DNA from: Candidatus Defluviibacterium haderslevense
Lineage (GTDB): Bacteria; Bacteroidota; Bacteroidia; Chitinophagales; Saprospiraceae
Length of the DNA stretch: 64,000 nucleotides
Assembly: GCA_016712225.1 (NCBI GenBank)
Contig: JADJRL010000003.1
Location: 3,857,501-3,921,500, forward strand
Direction: 5' to 3'
The translations under genes were made by a program, and so were the position numbers. The notes under the pieces were generated by a model. That model worked only from the letters and a program-made list of their open reading frames with translations. It ran no database searches and was not told the DNA's origin. Every line of letters begins with the position of its first letter. Within the stretch, counting starts at the first letter, position 1. Shown in pieces: positions 50,685 through 60,505 of the stretch.

Positions 50685-53237
50685 ATGAAATTCAATTATT
50701 CTCAATATTATCTTTGCTTTTTTGTAATTATTGTTTCAGTAGGCATTTTTTGGTTTGCAAGAACGATTTCTAAACCTAAAGAAAATACCGCAGAACACTA
50801 CCCTGCCGATTGGTTTTATCAACAACGGGCATTCCCATTTGATAACATCAATTACGAGGCTTATAAAGTAGCATTAACTCAGGCTAAACAATTTAGACAA
50901 AACTATAGAGCCAACAGTCCGCTTAAAAGTTGGGAGTTTATTGGGCCTGTTAATATTGGTGGTAGAATTACGGATGTTGAAATGCATGCTTCTGATGTAC
51001 AAACCATTTATGCTGGAACAGCAACTGGTGGTGTATTCAAGAGCTCCAATGCAGGAACCAGTTGGTTACCTATATTTGATAATGAATCCAGTCTTTCGAT
51101 TGGTGATTTAGCCGTTGCGTCTTCAGATCCTAAAGTTATTTATGTGGGCACAGGTGAAGCCAATGCGGGTGGTGGTTCAACTACTTATGATGGCTCAGGT
51201 GTTTTTAAGTCGATAGATGCAGGTAACTCTTGGACTTATGTTGGCTTAGAGAAGATTAGAAATACGGGTCGTATTGTAATCAATCCTAAAAATGTGCAAA
51301 ATGTATTTGTGGCCGGGATGGGTGATCTATATGGAAATTCTTCTGAACGAGGTGTTTTTAGAACTATTGATGGTGGTGCACATTGGGAAAAAGTACTTTA
51401 TGTTTCTGATTCAACAGGAGGAATTGATCTTGTAATAAACCCTAAGAATCCAAATATTTTGTATGCTGCCATGTGGGAGCGAGTGCGGACATTAAATAGG
51501 AGAACTTATGGAGGAAAATCTTGTAATATATATCAATCTTTAGATGGAGGGACTACTTGGAAATTACACAACAATGGTTTGCCCATTTCAACCACCAACT
51601 CAGGTAGAATCGGATTGGCTATTTCTGAATCTAATCCGGATGTGCTTTATGCCATTTATTCTGATAAAATAGGATATTTTACAGGGATATATAAAACAAT
51701 TAACGGGGGAACCAGTTGGGCCCGAGTTAATGATTCAAGCCTGAGTAATTTGTTTGCATCCTATGGTTGGTGGTTCGGAAGAATTAGTGTGGATCCAAAA
51801 GATCCAAATATTATTTTTGCCATAGGTTATGAGTTGCATAAGTCTACTGATGGTGGGTTGACTTGGCGGGAAATTGGGGCTAATATCCATGTGGATCATC
51901 ACAGTATTTATGTTCATCCAAAAAATTCAAATTTTGTAGTATTAGGCAACGATGGCGGGCTTTTTATTTCCCAAAATGCAGGGATCAATTGGACCCATAT
52001 GAATCAATTACCAATTACCCAATTTTATACCTGCGATGTTGATTTTAAAAATCCAAATCGGTATTACGGAGGTGCTCAGGACAATAATGTCATTAGAACG
52101 ACAACAGGAAAATCTAATGATTGGTATGACATCATTGGTGGAGATGGTCTTGTTGTGCTTGTTGATCCCATAAATAATTCATATATCTATGCAGAAAGTC
52201 AGTATGGTGAATTGTCTAAATCTGTTGACGGAGGAACTAATTTTAAAAAAGCTAAAACAGGGATTAATACTTCTGACCGAACCAATTGGAATACACCTGT
52301 AGTGTTTGATCCAAGTAATCCTCAGATACTTTATTATGGAACGAATAAAATGTATAAATCTATAGATCGTGCTGTGACTTGGAATGTAATCAGCCCTGAT
52401 TTGACCAATGGCAATGGAGGCAATAATATTGGTACATTGACTTGTATAGCAGTAGCTCCTGGAAATAGTTCAGTTATTTACGCTGGAACAGATGATGGCA
52501 ATGTTTGGAAAACAACAGATGGAGGTTTGAATTGGAAAAAAATATCAACCAATTTACCCGTCAGATGGGTAACAAGAATTGCTGTGGATTTTCAGAATCC
52601 TTCCATTGCATATATTACATTATCAGGTTTTAGAAAAAACGAATACCTATCACATCTTTATAAAACCATAGATGGTGGTATAAACTGGATGGATTTATCA
52701 GGGAATCTGCCTGAAGCCCCACTGAATGATATTGTTATTGATCCGATTGATCATTCAACGCTTTATGTTGCTAGTGATGTTGGAGTATATAAAGGTTCAA
52801 GTACCGGAATATGGTCTATTTTGGGCGATTCACTACCTAACGTACCCATTACAGACCTCACACTTCATCATCCAACTCGAATGCTTGTGGCTGCAACATA
52901 TGGTAGGTCAATGTACAAATTCGATCTTGGTATTCCTACTTATCTTGAAGATGTTGGTAATAATTCGGGGGTTATGCAGATTTATCCAAATCCAATACAT
53001 GATAAAGCTATTATAAACTTGAAGATAAATGAAACTCAAAAAGGAAATTTATCATTGTATGATCTCTCAGGAAATAAAATTTTTGAAATATATCAAGGGT
53101 TATTGAAACAAGGTGATGTGGATATCAAGTGGAATGCTAAAGGCAATAATGGAATTCCACTCAAATCAGGAACCTATTTCATAAGATTGGAAAGCGCTAA
53201 AGGAAATGAAATCAAGAAAATTCAAATTGTAAACTAA
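50685..53237 (+). CDS. Sortilin/BNR-repeat beta-propeller protein with T9SS sorting domain
   Basis: An 850-aa exported protein. An N-terminal hydrophobic helix (about 8-27) acts as signal or anchor. Residues about 80-755 are VPS10/sortilin-type beta-propeller repeats with about eleven Asp-boxes, for example SSNAGTSW, SIDAGNSW, SLDGGTTW, TINGGTSW, STDGGLTW, TTDGGLNW and TIDGGINW. The C-terminal 80 residues (MQIYPNPI ... LYDLSGNKIFE ... GTYFIRLES) are a T9SS type A sorting domain. The family is common at Bacteroidota surfaces; Asp-box propellers bind sugars or peptides, and some are glycosidases, but no catalytic set was identified. It is preceded by its own promoter boxes. Confidence 0.87.
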   Translation: MKFNYSQYYLCFFVIIVSVGIFWFARTISKPKENTAEHYPADWFYQQRAFPFDNINYEAYKVALTQAKQFRQNYRANSPLKSWEFIGPVNIGGRITDVEMHASDVQTIYAGTATGGVFKSSNAGTSWLPIFDNESSLSIGDLAVASSDPKVIYVGTGEANAGGGSTTYDGSGVFKSIDAGNSWTYVGLEKIRNTGRIVINPKNVQNVFVAGMGDLYGNSSERGVFRTIDGGAHWEKVLYVSDSTGGIDLVINPKNPNILYAAMWERVRTLNRRTYGGKSCNIYQSLDGGTTWKLHNNGLPISTTNSGRIGLAISESNPDVLYAIYSDKIGYFTGIYKTINGGTSWARVNDSSLSNLFASYGWWFGRISVDPKDPNIIFAIGYELHKSTDGGLTWREIGANIHVDHHSIYVHPKNSNFVVLGNDGGLFISQNAGINWTHMNQLPITQFYTCDVDFKNPNRYYGGAQDNNVIRTTTGKSNDWYDIIGGDGLVVLVDPINNSYIYAESQYGELSKSVDGGTNFKKAKTGINTSDRTNWNTPVVFDPSNPQILYYGTNKMYKSIDRAVTWNVISPDLTNGNGGNNIGTLTCIAVAPGNSSVIYAGTDDGNVWKTTDGGLNWKKISTNLPVRWVTRIAVDFQNPSIAYITLSGFRKNEYLSHLYKTIDGGINWMDLSGNLPEAPLNDIVIDPIDHSTLYVASDVGVYKGSSTGIWSILGDSLPNVPITDLTLHHPTRMLVAATYGRSMYKFDLGIPTYLEDVGNNSGVMQIYPNPIHDKAIINLKINETQKGNLSLYDLSGNKIFEIYQGLLKQGDVDIKWNAKGNNGIPLKSGTYFIRLESAKGNEIKKIQIVN

Positions 53238-53325
53238 TATTTTTTGGAGAAATTAAATATGCTTTTAGCAGACCATGCACTCGTGTTCAATTCATTAATT
53301 CATACCAAGATAAAAAGTAAATTCT

Positions 53326-53637
53326 ATGTCTAAAACTTCACTTATTTTATTTTGGATCATCTGGCTTGTAGATATCCTTATTTTGCTTTTTGGACACCAA
53401 GAATTTCTTTTAATGATGTTTGGAAGAAATTCCAGTCCGGGAACAAGGCAGATTGGAATTTGGGCATCTTTGTTAATGGTCATGTTGTTGATAATCATTA
53501 TAAGTTTATATTTGAAGAATCATGAAAAAGGCACCATGGCTATTATGGTCTGTTCGATTCCATTGCTCATTGCACTACCCTATTTACTATGGCTAGGGGT
53601 TGTATTGTTTAGTGGTAAAAGTACCAATTGGCATTAG
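53326..53637 (+). CDS. Small three-helix membrane protein, unrecognised
   Basis: A 103-aa hydrophobic protein with helices at about 6-24, 45-65 and 75-95. The loop MFGRNSSPGTRQIG is the only polar part. It lies 40 bases ahead of another small membrane protein on the same strand, so the two are probably cotranscribed. No family was recognised. Confidence 0.65.
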   Translation: MSKTSLILFWIIWLVDILILLFGHQEFLLMMFGRNSSPGTRQIGIWASLLMVMLLIIIISLYLKNHEKGTMAIMVCSIPLLIALPYLLWLGVVLFSGKSTNWH

Positions 53638-53677
53638 ATAAATATAGAGCGTTTATGTTATTATTAAAATTGTATTT

Positions 53678-53971
53678 ATGAATTTCATTAGTTTTGGTTT
53701 TATGTGTTTTATTATCGGCGTGTTTTTATATTTCGAGATTAGTGCAACTGAGATGCCAGGTATATTATTGAAATTTAATTTTTGGATCAATTGGATATTT
53801 ATAGTGTGGGCCAGTTATTCAGTGGGGAGAATTGTATTAGACAGTATTATGCTAAATAGTCAAGGACAAATGACATCAGCAAATCTTATGTCCAGTATGC
53901 TGCTTGCTGTTTTTCACGTAATTCCTACCCTTGCGATATCTATTTTTATGCTTAAGGAAGGATTTAGATAA
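53678..53971 (+). CDS. Small three-helix membrane protein, unrecognised
   Basis: A 97-aa protein with hydrophobic helices at about 2-22, 30-50 and 70-92 and a short polar loop (NSQGQMTSANLMSS). It follows the preceding small membrane gene closely. No motif or family was recognised. Confidence 0.6.
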   Translation: MNFISFGFMCFIIGVFLYFEISATEMPGILLKFNFWINWIFIVWASYSVGRIVLDSIMLNSQGQMTSANLMSSMLLAVFHVIPTLAISIFMLKEGFR

Positions 53972-54145
53972 TTAAAACAGATGAATGATTACATTTCTAA
54001 TATTGGATTGCAACATTTTCTAAAATTAGATGACCATTTTTATTTTGTTCATTTTAAGTTTGCTAAAATTTATTCTCAAAGACAATCAAACCATTTAACA
54101 ATAAAGTTTCGATAATTAATTTCAAGAAAGATGGGAGGCGGAAAG

Positions 54146-55105
54146 ATGGTTATATCACTGGACTTTGAACTTTATTGGGGTGTCACAGATTCTAAATCAA
54201 TTGATGCTTATCAAAGTAATATATTGGGTGTACAATCTGTAATTCCAAAACTATTGTATTTATTTGACCAATATCAAATTAAAGCTACTTTTGCAATAGT
54301 TGGATTTCTTTTTTGTCACAATAAAAAAGAATTATTAGAACATCTTCCAAAGACATTGCCTCAATATAAAAACAAGAAGCTGTCTCCATATATAAATCAA
54401 ATTGAAAAAATGAAGGATGATGATTTGACACAGGCATACTATTTTGCTCCGGAATTGATCCAACTTATTAAAAATCATTCACAACATGAAATTGCTACGC
54501 ATACCTTTTCGCATTATTACTGTTTAGAACCTGGGCAACAAGCTACAGATTTTTTTTATGATCTGGAAGCTGCTTTAAAAATAGCATCGGAATATCAAGT
54601 CAACATTACATCTATTGTGTTTCCCAGAAACCAATATAATAAGGCATACGTAAATCTATGTGAAGAATTAGGGATACAATGTTATAGAGGAAATCCTAAT
54701 CATTGGATTTATCAAGCTGATGTAAATAAAACATTTCTTTGGATTAAAAAGGGAATTCGTCTATTGGACCATTATATAAATATTACAGGGCATCATTGTT
54801 ATGAAAGAATTAGGTCAAAGCATGACTCGATAAAGAATATTCAGGCTAGCCGTTTTCTTAGACCCTATACCCCATCTTTATCTTGGATTGAATCCATGCG
54901 TCTTCAAAGAATATTATCTTCTATGACTCATGCAGCTAAAAACAATTTGACCTTTCATCTATGGTGGCATCCGCATAATTTTGGAATTCATCAGCAAGCT
55001 AATTTTAAATTTTTAGAATCCATCTTAAAGCATTATCAGTATTTAAATGTTACATACCAATTTTCTAGTTGTACTATGGCAGAATGTGCTCGTTCACAAC
55101 AATAA
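54146..55105 (+). CDS. NodB-type polysaccharide deacetylase
   Basis: A carbohydrate esterase 4-type deacetylase of about 319 aa. The opening MVISLDFELYWG holds the catalytic and metal Asp (residue 6 and following), and HEIATHTFSHYYC holds the two metal histidines. WWHPHNFG near the end is the last conserved His block. There is no signal peptide, so it acts inside the cell, as in lipid-linked sugar or O-antigen modification. An ATG at 54131 is also in frame, but GGAGG lies seven bases before the ATG at 54146, unusual in this genome, and favours the latter. The next gene starts directly after the stop. Confidence 0.85.
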   Translation: MVISLDFELYWGVTDSKSIDAYQSNILGVQSVIPKLLYLFDQYQIKATFAIVGFLFCHNKKELLEHLPKTLPQYKNKKLSPYINQIEKMKDDDLTQAYYFAPELIQLIKNHSQHEIATHTFSHYYCLEPGQQATDFFYDLEAALKIASEYQVNITSIVFPRNQYNKAYVNLCEELGIQCYRGNPNHWIYQADVNKTFLWIKKGIRLLDHYINITGHHCYERIRSKHDSIKNIQASRFLRPYTPSLSWIESMRLQRILSSMTHAAKNNLTFHLWWHPHNFGIHQQANFKFLESILKHYQYLNVTYQFSSCTMAECARSQQ

Positions 55106-56050
55106 ATGAATGCTTTGAAAGACAATATTGAATTTGCGGAAATAGCAGCATCTGATCTGGATACCATTAGTCATTTAGCTCAAGAGATTGATGGAAATCC
55201 CCGCTTATCTAAGGCATTCATAAAGCATTGGTATTTTGAAAATCCAACAAGTAGTTATACTTTTTGGAAAGTAACTATAAATGAACAATTACAAGGATTT
55301 GCGACAATCAATCATTACCATTTTTGGTTTAATCGTAAACGATTACTCATAGGGATGCCGCAAAATGAGTATATTGCACTTTCATCAAGGGGCAAAGGCT
55401 ACTTTCGTGATTTGTATTGGAAAACAGAAGAGATTAGTTTAGATAAATATAATGTTCAATACTTATTTGCTTTCCCAAATAAAAGGAGCGCTCCAATATT
55501 TGAACAAAAATTCGGTTATAGGAAGTGTGACAATCCTGTAATTATATTAAGTTTGTTTAGCTTGTCCAATTTCTTTTCAAAGCAGACTTACAAAATTTTG
55601 GATCATGTTTCTTTAATTCAAAAATTGCAATTCACACAATTGGACTATGCTTTAGACAAATCAATGGATTATTTGTTATGGCGTTACAAATGCTATACTA
55701 AAAAAGAACTTCGCATACTTGAGATTGAAGATCGTGGTGAACTCTTGGGGTATGCATTTTTAAAGCCAATAAAAAAATATGGCTTTTCATTTATGATTTT
55801 GATGGATTTGATAACAATCGATAGAAAGCATTTCCCACAAATGATTAAACATTGTAAAAGGTATTGTTCGCAGCAATTGTTTTTCGGCTTATTTAGAATT
55901 CAAATAAATGATGAACCATCAACTCCATTATTTGAATTTTCCTTTAAACATAAACTGAATTTCATGATTAAGTCAAAGTCTTTAGCGGAAGACATATCAT
56001 TGTATGAAACTAAATTTCAGTTTTTCTTTGGTGATTTAGATATTTTTTAA
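55106..56050 (+). CDS. GNAT-superfamily acyltransferase linked to the deacetylase
   Basis: A 314-aa cytoplasmic protein. The N-terminal half follows the GNAT pattern: ASDLDTISHLAQEI, WKVTINEQLQGFATINHY, LSSRGKGYFRDLYWKTEE (acetyl-CoA loop region) and APIFEQKFGYRKC. The ATG follows the deacetylase stop codon with no gap, so translation is probably coupled. Together with the NodB enzyme it suggests deacetylation and re-acylation of an amino sugar; this is inferred from gene order. No glycosyltransferase adjoins the pair. Confidence 0.75.
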   Translation: MNALKDNIEFAEIAASDLDTISHLAQEIDGNPRLSKAFIKHWYFENPTSSYTFWKVTINEQLQGFATINHYHFWFNRKRLLIGMPQNEYIALSSRGKGYFRDLYWKTEEISLDKYNVQYLFAFPNKRSAPIFEQKFGYRKCDNPVIILSLFSLSNFFSKQTYKILDHVSLIQKLQFTQLDYALDKSMDYLLWRYKCYTKKELRILEIEDRGELLGYAFLKPIKKYGFSFMILMDLITIDRKHFPQMIKHCKRYCSQQLFFGLFRIQINDEPSTPLFEFSFKHKLNFMIKSKSLAEDISLYETKFQFFFGDLDIF

Positions 56051-56136
56051 TTTTCTGAAATATGCGTTTTTAATTAACTTAGTCAAAAATTAAGTGTTAC
56101 CCTATTACTTAAAAGGTGTTACTATCAATTATAAAT

Positions 56137-57315
56137 ATGATTCAAAATTTAGATCAAATTTTACAATATATTCAGCAGAGTTTTAACAAGCACTCATTAA
56201 TTGCCATTCATCTTAGTCATTATAAAGGAACGGAGGCTAATCTCAAGCGAATAAATATAAGAAAGGCTTTAGTTAAAAATGAATATGTTCTTAGTTTTAC
56301 GTATCAATATGCAACTAAAGATATAGTAAAAAATTATACGCTAGCTGAATCTATCCAATGGATCGAAGGTCTGGTAAAAGTAGAAGGGTTTAGGCTGATA
56401 CGGGTATTAACACTCGATTTTGATATCCAGCTTAGTTTTATGAAAGGTGGGCGTTGGGATTTGGAAAAGACCAATCCCAGTCAAAATACATTGCCTAGCA
56501 TGAACCATGATAAGTCGAAAAAAAGGATCATTGAAGCAAGCCAGCAATTGTATTTAAAACAATTAAATATTACGGACCAGAATGGTCATGTTTATAAGTC
56601 AGCTCAGGATAAATACAAGCAAATCAATCATTACATTGAAATCTTAAGCACTTTGTTGAAAGAACTTCCAAATCATGAAGTAATTCAAGTTGTAGATATG
56701 GGTTGCGGCAAAGGTTATTTAACTTTTGCCATTTATGATTATTTAAATCATATCCTAAAAAGACCATCTGAAGTTGTTGGCGTAGAACTGAGGAAGGATC
56801 TGGTAGATCTCTGTAATCAAATTGCACATGATTCAACTTATACTGGATTGCAATTTAAACAAGGGTCTATCGAGGCGTTTGATATCCCTGAGATAAATGT
56901 TTTAATCGCCCTGCATGCTTGTGATACGGCAACTGATGATGCGATTGCAAAGGGAATAAAAGCTCATGCCGATCTAATAGTTGTAGCGCCTTGTTGTCAC
57001 AAACAGATTCGCAAAGAAATTAATAAAAATAATGTGAGTAATGACCTTGATTTCCTTTTGAAACATGGAATATTTATGGAGCGCGAAGCAGAAATGGTGA
57101 CTGATGGAATTCGTGCATTGATTTTAGAATATTTTGGGTATACTACTAAAGTTATTGAATTTATTTCTGATGCACATACCCATAAAAATGTTATGATAGT
57201 TGGTAAAAAAAATGTACAAAAGGAATCCAACCAAGCTGCGATCAAACAAAAAATTATTGATATCAAATCATATTTTGGGATTGACCATCATCATTTGGAA
57301 CGTATATTAGATTAG
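56137..57315 (+). CDS. SAM-dependent methyltransferase (Methyltransf_32-like)
   Basis: A 392-aa two-part enzyme. The N-terminal part (about 1-160) is unrecognised; the C-terminal part is a class I methyltransferase with motif I VVDMGCGKGYLTFAIY and motif II VVGVELRKDL. The ALHACDTATDDAIAKG and VVAPCCHKQIRKEI segments are the marks of the PF13679 group. Members have been linked to RNA or small-molecule methylation; the substrate is not known here. The ATG at 56137 is preferred to the GTG seven codons upstream. Confidence 0.85.
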   Translation: MIQNLDQILQYIQQSFNKHSLIAIHLSHYKGTEANLKRINIRKALVKNEYVLSFTYQYATKDIVKNYTLAESIQWIEGLVKVEGFRLIRVLTLDFDIQLSFMKGGRWDLEKTNPSQNTLPSMNHDKSKKRIIEASQQLYLKQLNITDQNGHVYKSAQDKYKQINHYIEILSTLLKELPNHEVIQVVDMGCGKGYLTFAIYDYLNHILKRPSEVVGVELRKDLVDLCNQIAHDSTYTGLQFKQGSIEAFDIPEINVLIALHACDTATDDAIAKGIKAHADLIVVAPCCHKQIRKEINKNNVSNDLDFLLKHGIFMEREAEMVTDGIRALILEYFGYTTKVIEFISDAHTHKNVMIVGKKNVQKESNQAAIKQKIIDIKSYFGIDHHHLERILD

Positions 57316-57340
57316 AAATAGCTTGGTATAATTTGGAATT

Positions 57341-57922
57341 ATGCGAATGAGAAGAATCCGACTTATATGTTTATTATGTGTTTTGTTTTTTTGTTATTGT
57401 AACAATCATGACCATAAGAATATCTCGATCCCTACTTTGGCTGGAAATACCATAAATTCCATCGATAGTTCTGCTAGCAAGTCTTCTGCAGGCAAATTAA
57501 CGATGCATGATGTATCCTTGGATACGAATGATGAATTATTACCTTGCTTAATTTATAATAAGTACGAAGGCAGATTGGTTTATGTTGATGTTTGGGCAAC
57601 GGCTTGTTATGGTTGTATTGCGGAAATTCCTTATTCAAAGTCATTACAGCAAAATATGGCTCAAAAGAATATTGCTTTCGTATACCTATGTTGTAATTCT
57701 AAACCTGAGAATTGGCAAAAAGTGATTCAAGATCTTCTACTTGGTGGCGATCATTATTTTTTAAACCAAAAACAGTCTTCCCGTTTATTTAAAGAATATA
57801 AAATTTTGAAATTTCCTACCTACTTAATTTTTAACCAAAAAGGCCAACTAGTGAGTCGTGATGGCCCCAGTCCAAGTTCTGGTAATATTGTCAAATATTT
57901 AAATCAGGCAATTCCATTTTAA
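57341..57922 (+). CDS. Thioredoxin-like (TlpA-type) lipoprotein
   Basis: A 193-aa envelope thiol protein. The signal (MRMRRIRLICLLCVLFFCYC) ends at a cysteine consistent with lipidation. The thioredoxin fold follows with the active site WATACYGCIAEIP (CxxC) and the conserved cis-Pro loop LKFPTYLIF. TlpA/ResA-type proteins reduce or isomerise disulfides in exported proteins, which fits the cysteine-rich secreted proteins in this window, though no direct link is shown. It follows the methyltransferase by 25 bases. Confidence 0.88.
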   Translation: MRMRRIRLICLLCVLFFCYCNNHDHKNISIPTLAGNTINSIDSSASKSSAGKLTMHDVSLDTNDELLPCLIYNKYEGRLVYVDVWATACYGCIAEIPYSKSLQQNMAQKNIAFVYLCCNSKPENWQKVIQDLLLGGDHYFLNQKQSSRLFKEYKILKFPTYLIFNQKGQLVSRDGPSPSSGNIVKYLNQAIPF

Positions 57923-58270
57923 CTAAAATTTGATCTCAAATTCTACGTGAATTTTGATGTTGTACTTAACTGACAAAGCTTTATTCAGAGTTGTAAAAGC
58001 GTCTTTTGGATTTTAGGCCAATTAGCTTGAAAGCATTGTATTTGTTGCATTATTTGAGTCTATTTTATATAGAAAATGCACCGATATCAAACATTAAGGG
58101 CATGAAATTTCAATTTGGTAACATTCCAAAACTCAGGGAAAACCCCTAATTTATAAAAATGGGTGTTTTCTACGATGTACAGCCTAATAAAAGGTCTCAT
58201 CTTTGTAAGGTCAAATTGATTAAAACGTTAAAAAATTTGGCAGCTTGATTTGAATATTGAAAAATGGGAT

Positions 58271-58428
58271 CCATTGTAGGACTACCAGCATGAGAATAGG
58301 TTTTGGTTAATAAAAAAGGGATTTTTTATACTATTTTGAATTTTGAACACTTGGTTGTTTGCACTTTCTAAAAAAGTAATAAACATTAATTTGTTCTAAC
58401 AATGAATATTGCTGGTAGTCCTTCATGG
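58271..58428. repeat. Possible MITE-like element bounded by 13-bp inverted repeats
   Basis: AGGACTACCAGCA at 58278-58290 is the exact complement of TGCTGGTAGTCCT at 58410-58422. The similarity extends outwards to CCAT and ATGG, giving an element of about 158 bases. No transposase is inside, and no clear target duplication was seen. Confidence 0.35.
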
Positions 58429-58507
58429 AAATTAATTTTTAGGACTAAATTTGGTTTTTCGTTTGAAAATATATTTTTATTTAGGTTTATCTTAATTCCT
58501 CTAAAAG

Positions 58508-58540
58508 AAAGACTTCCTACATTTGTAAGAAGTCTTTTTT
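58508..58540 (+). terminator. Rho-independent terminator, possibly bidirectional
   Basis: AAAGACTTC and GAAGTCTTT pair around a 12-base loop, with T-rich sequence on the right and an A-rich left flank that is T-rich on the other strand. It lies between the convergent thioredoxin-like and ABC-F genes and could serve both. Confidence 0.65.
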
Positions 58541-58581
58541 ATTTTTATGAATGTCGAAGCTTAGTTATACCATTTCTAAGG

Positions 58582-60488
58582 CTATACCATTTCAACTAAT
58601 TGTTCCCATTCTTTTACGTGAGTAGCTATTTGGCTTTTGAGGAGTTCGTATTCCTTTAAAATATTTGAACTATTTGATTGTTCGAAAAATCCGGGAACAC
58701 CCATTTGTATTTCTATTTCTTTCTTTTTAGTCTCTAACCTTTCAATGTCTTTCTCAAGAATGCCGATTTTTTTGCAGCTTTTTTCTTCTCTTCCGGATCG
58801 ATATTTGGTGCTGGTTCTGATTGCTTAACAGCAGCAACTGTTGCAGTGTTATTGGATTTTTCAAATGATTGCAATAACGATTCGGTATTCGTTTTTTCTA
58901 AAAAATAATCGATATCACCTTCAAATATTCGAACTTTTTGATCTGCAAAGAAACAAGTTTTTTCAGCCAGGCCTCTTAAAAATTCACGATCATGGGAAAC
59001 AACTATAACGGTTCCTTTATAGTTTTTTATAGCTTCTTTTAATGATTCTTTGGAAGAGATATCCAGATGGTGAGTGGGCTCATCCAGAATTAAAAAATTA
59101 TGTTCTTGAACCAACAGTGAAGCAAGTCGAACTCGAGACTTTTCTCCCCCACTTAGAACTCTGATACGTTTTTCAACATCGTCTCCTCCGAAGGCAAGGC
59201 CCCCAAGAATATTTCTGATCAATGGTCTTACAGAAGGAAGACTTACACTTTCTATGACTTCAAGTATGGTCTGATTTGGATCCATTAATTCGGTATGTTC
59301 TTGTGCGAAATATCCAATTTTCACTTGATGACCTAAATTAATGACGCCATGTGTTGGTGGTTCAACCTGACTTATAAGTTTAACTAAAGTACTTTTACCT
59401 TGACCATTTTGACCAATAAAACTTAATTTCTCCCCGCGCTCAATAAAGAATTCGATATTGTTCAATACCATTAAATCGCCATACGATTTTGTTAATTCGC
59501 GAGCTTCTATGACCATTCTTCCACCAGGATGTGAAGGTTGGAATCTAAGCCTTATAGATGATTGTTCTTCATCTGGTGCTTCTATGACATCCATACGGGC
59601 CAATTCAGACTGCAATGATTTAGCGAAACTTGCTTTGCTCGCCTTAGCACGAAATTTATCAATAAGGACTTCTTTGTGTTGGATTAATTTCTGTTGTGAT
59701 TTGAATTCACTGAGTTCAATGTCACGTCTTTCTTTTTTGTAATCTATGAAAGCGGAATAGCTTCCGACAAAATCATACAATTTACCACGATCTACTTCAA
59801 TGATTCGCTTAGCGATACGATCTACAAACATTAAATCGTGAGAAATCAATATGACACTACCTTCATAGGTTAATAAATACTTCTCTAACCATTGAATGGA
59901 TAAGATGTCCAAATGGTTATTTGGCTCATCGAGTAACATTACATTTGGTCTTGACAACAATAGTTTTGCTAATTCAAGCCGCATTCTCCAGCCACCAGAG
60001 AATTCATGTGTTTTTCTTTCGAAGTCAGTACTTTTAAAACCAAGGCCAATTAGAATTTTTTCAATTTCACCTTCGATTTTATCAGCATTCATGTAATCCA
60101 TTCTATGATGGATGTCTTCCATGAGTTCAATATAGTACATTAACTTTTTCTCTTCCAAGTTTGGATTCGAAAGTTGATCTTCGCAATGTTTTAGTTCCTC
60201 ATGGAGGGCATTGATTTCTACCAAAGATGACATGATTTCTTCACGAACTGTAAATCCTTTGTCAGTGGGTAGCTCTTGTTCAAGATAACCTACTTTTACA
60301 TCCTTAGGTTTTTCTACAAGCCCTTCATCCGGTTTAATGGCTTCGGAAAGCACTTTAAGCAAAGTTGATTTTCCTGATCCATTTCTACCAGTAATGGCAA
60401 GTTTTTCACCAGGAGTTACCGTAAATGAAATATTATTGAAGATAGCTCTTTCTCCAAATCTTAATACTAGGTTTTGTACTCGAATCAA
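58582..60488 (-). CDS. ABC-F family ATPase, C-terminus interrupted by a frameshift
   Basis: Soluble twin-cassette ABC-F protein that would act on the ribosome. Cassette 1 has GRNGSGKSTL, FSGGWRMRLELAKLL and LLDEPNNHLD; cassette 2 has GQNGQGKSTL, LSGGEKSRVRLASLL and LILDEPTHHLD. The straight frame stops at 58734 after AKKSAFLRKTLKG. A -1 shift within the A7 run (T7 on the plus strand, 58767-58773) instead reads KKIGILEKDIERLETKKK and continues to a TAG at 58584-58582. That adds the charged coiled-coil tail usual for Uup-like members. The straight product is 584 aa and the shifted one about 635. It is the last gene of the folE-fabD-yqgE run, 17 bases after yqgE. Confidence 0.88.
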
Positions 60489-60505
60489 AATATATAAATA
60501 TAATG

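Larger units (their letters stand above)
57923..58581. other. Intergenic region with inverted repeats and a terminator
   Basis: The 659 bases between the thioredoxin-like gene and the convergent ABC-F gene hold no supported gene. They contain an imperfect dyad (about 58136-58176), a separated 13-base inverted repeat (58278-58290 and 58410-58422) and a terminator near 58508. A frame of 65 codons at 58402 crosses the terminator and is judged spurious. Confidence 0.5.

Noticed and set aside
58402..58599. A 65-codon frame between the thioredoxin-like and ABC-F genes
   Set aside because: It runs through a clear terminator hairpin and overlaps the true end of the ABC-F coding region.
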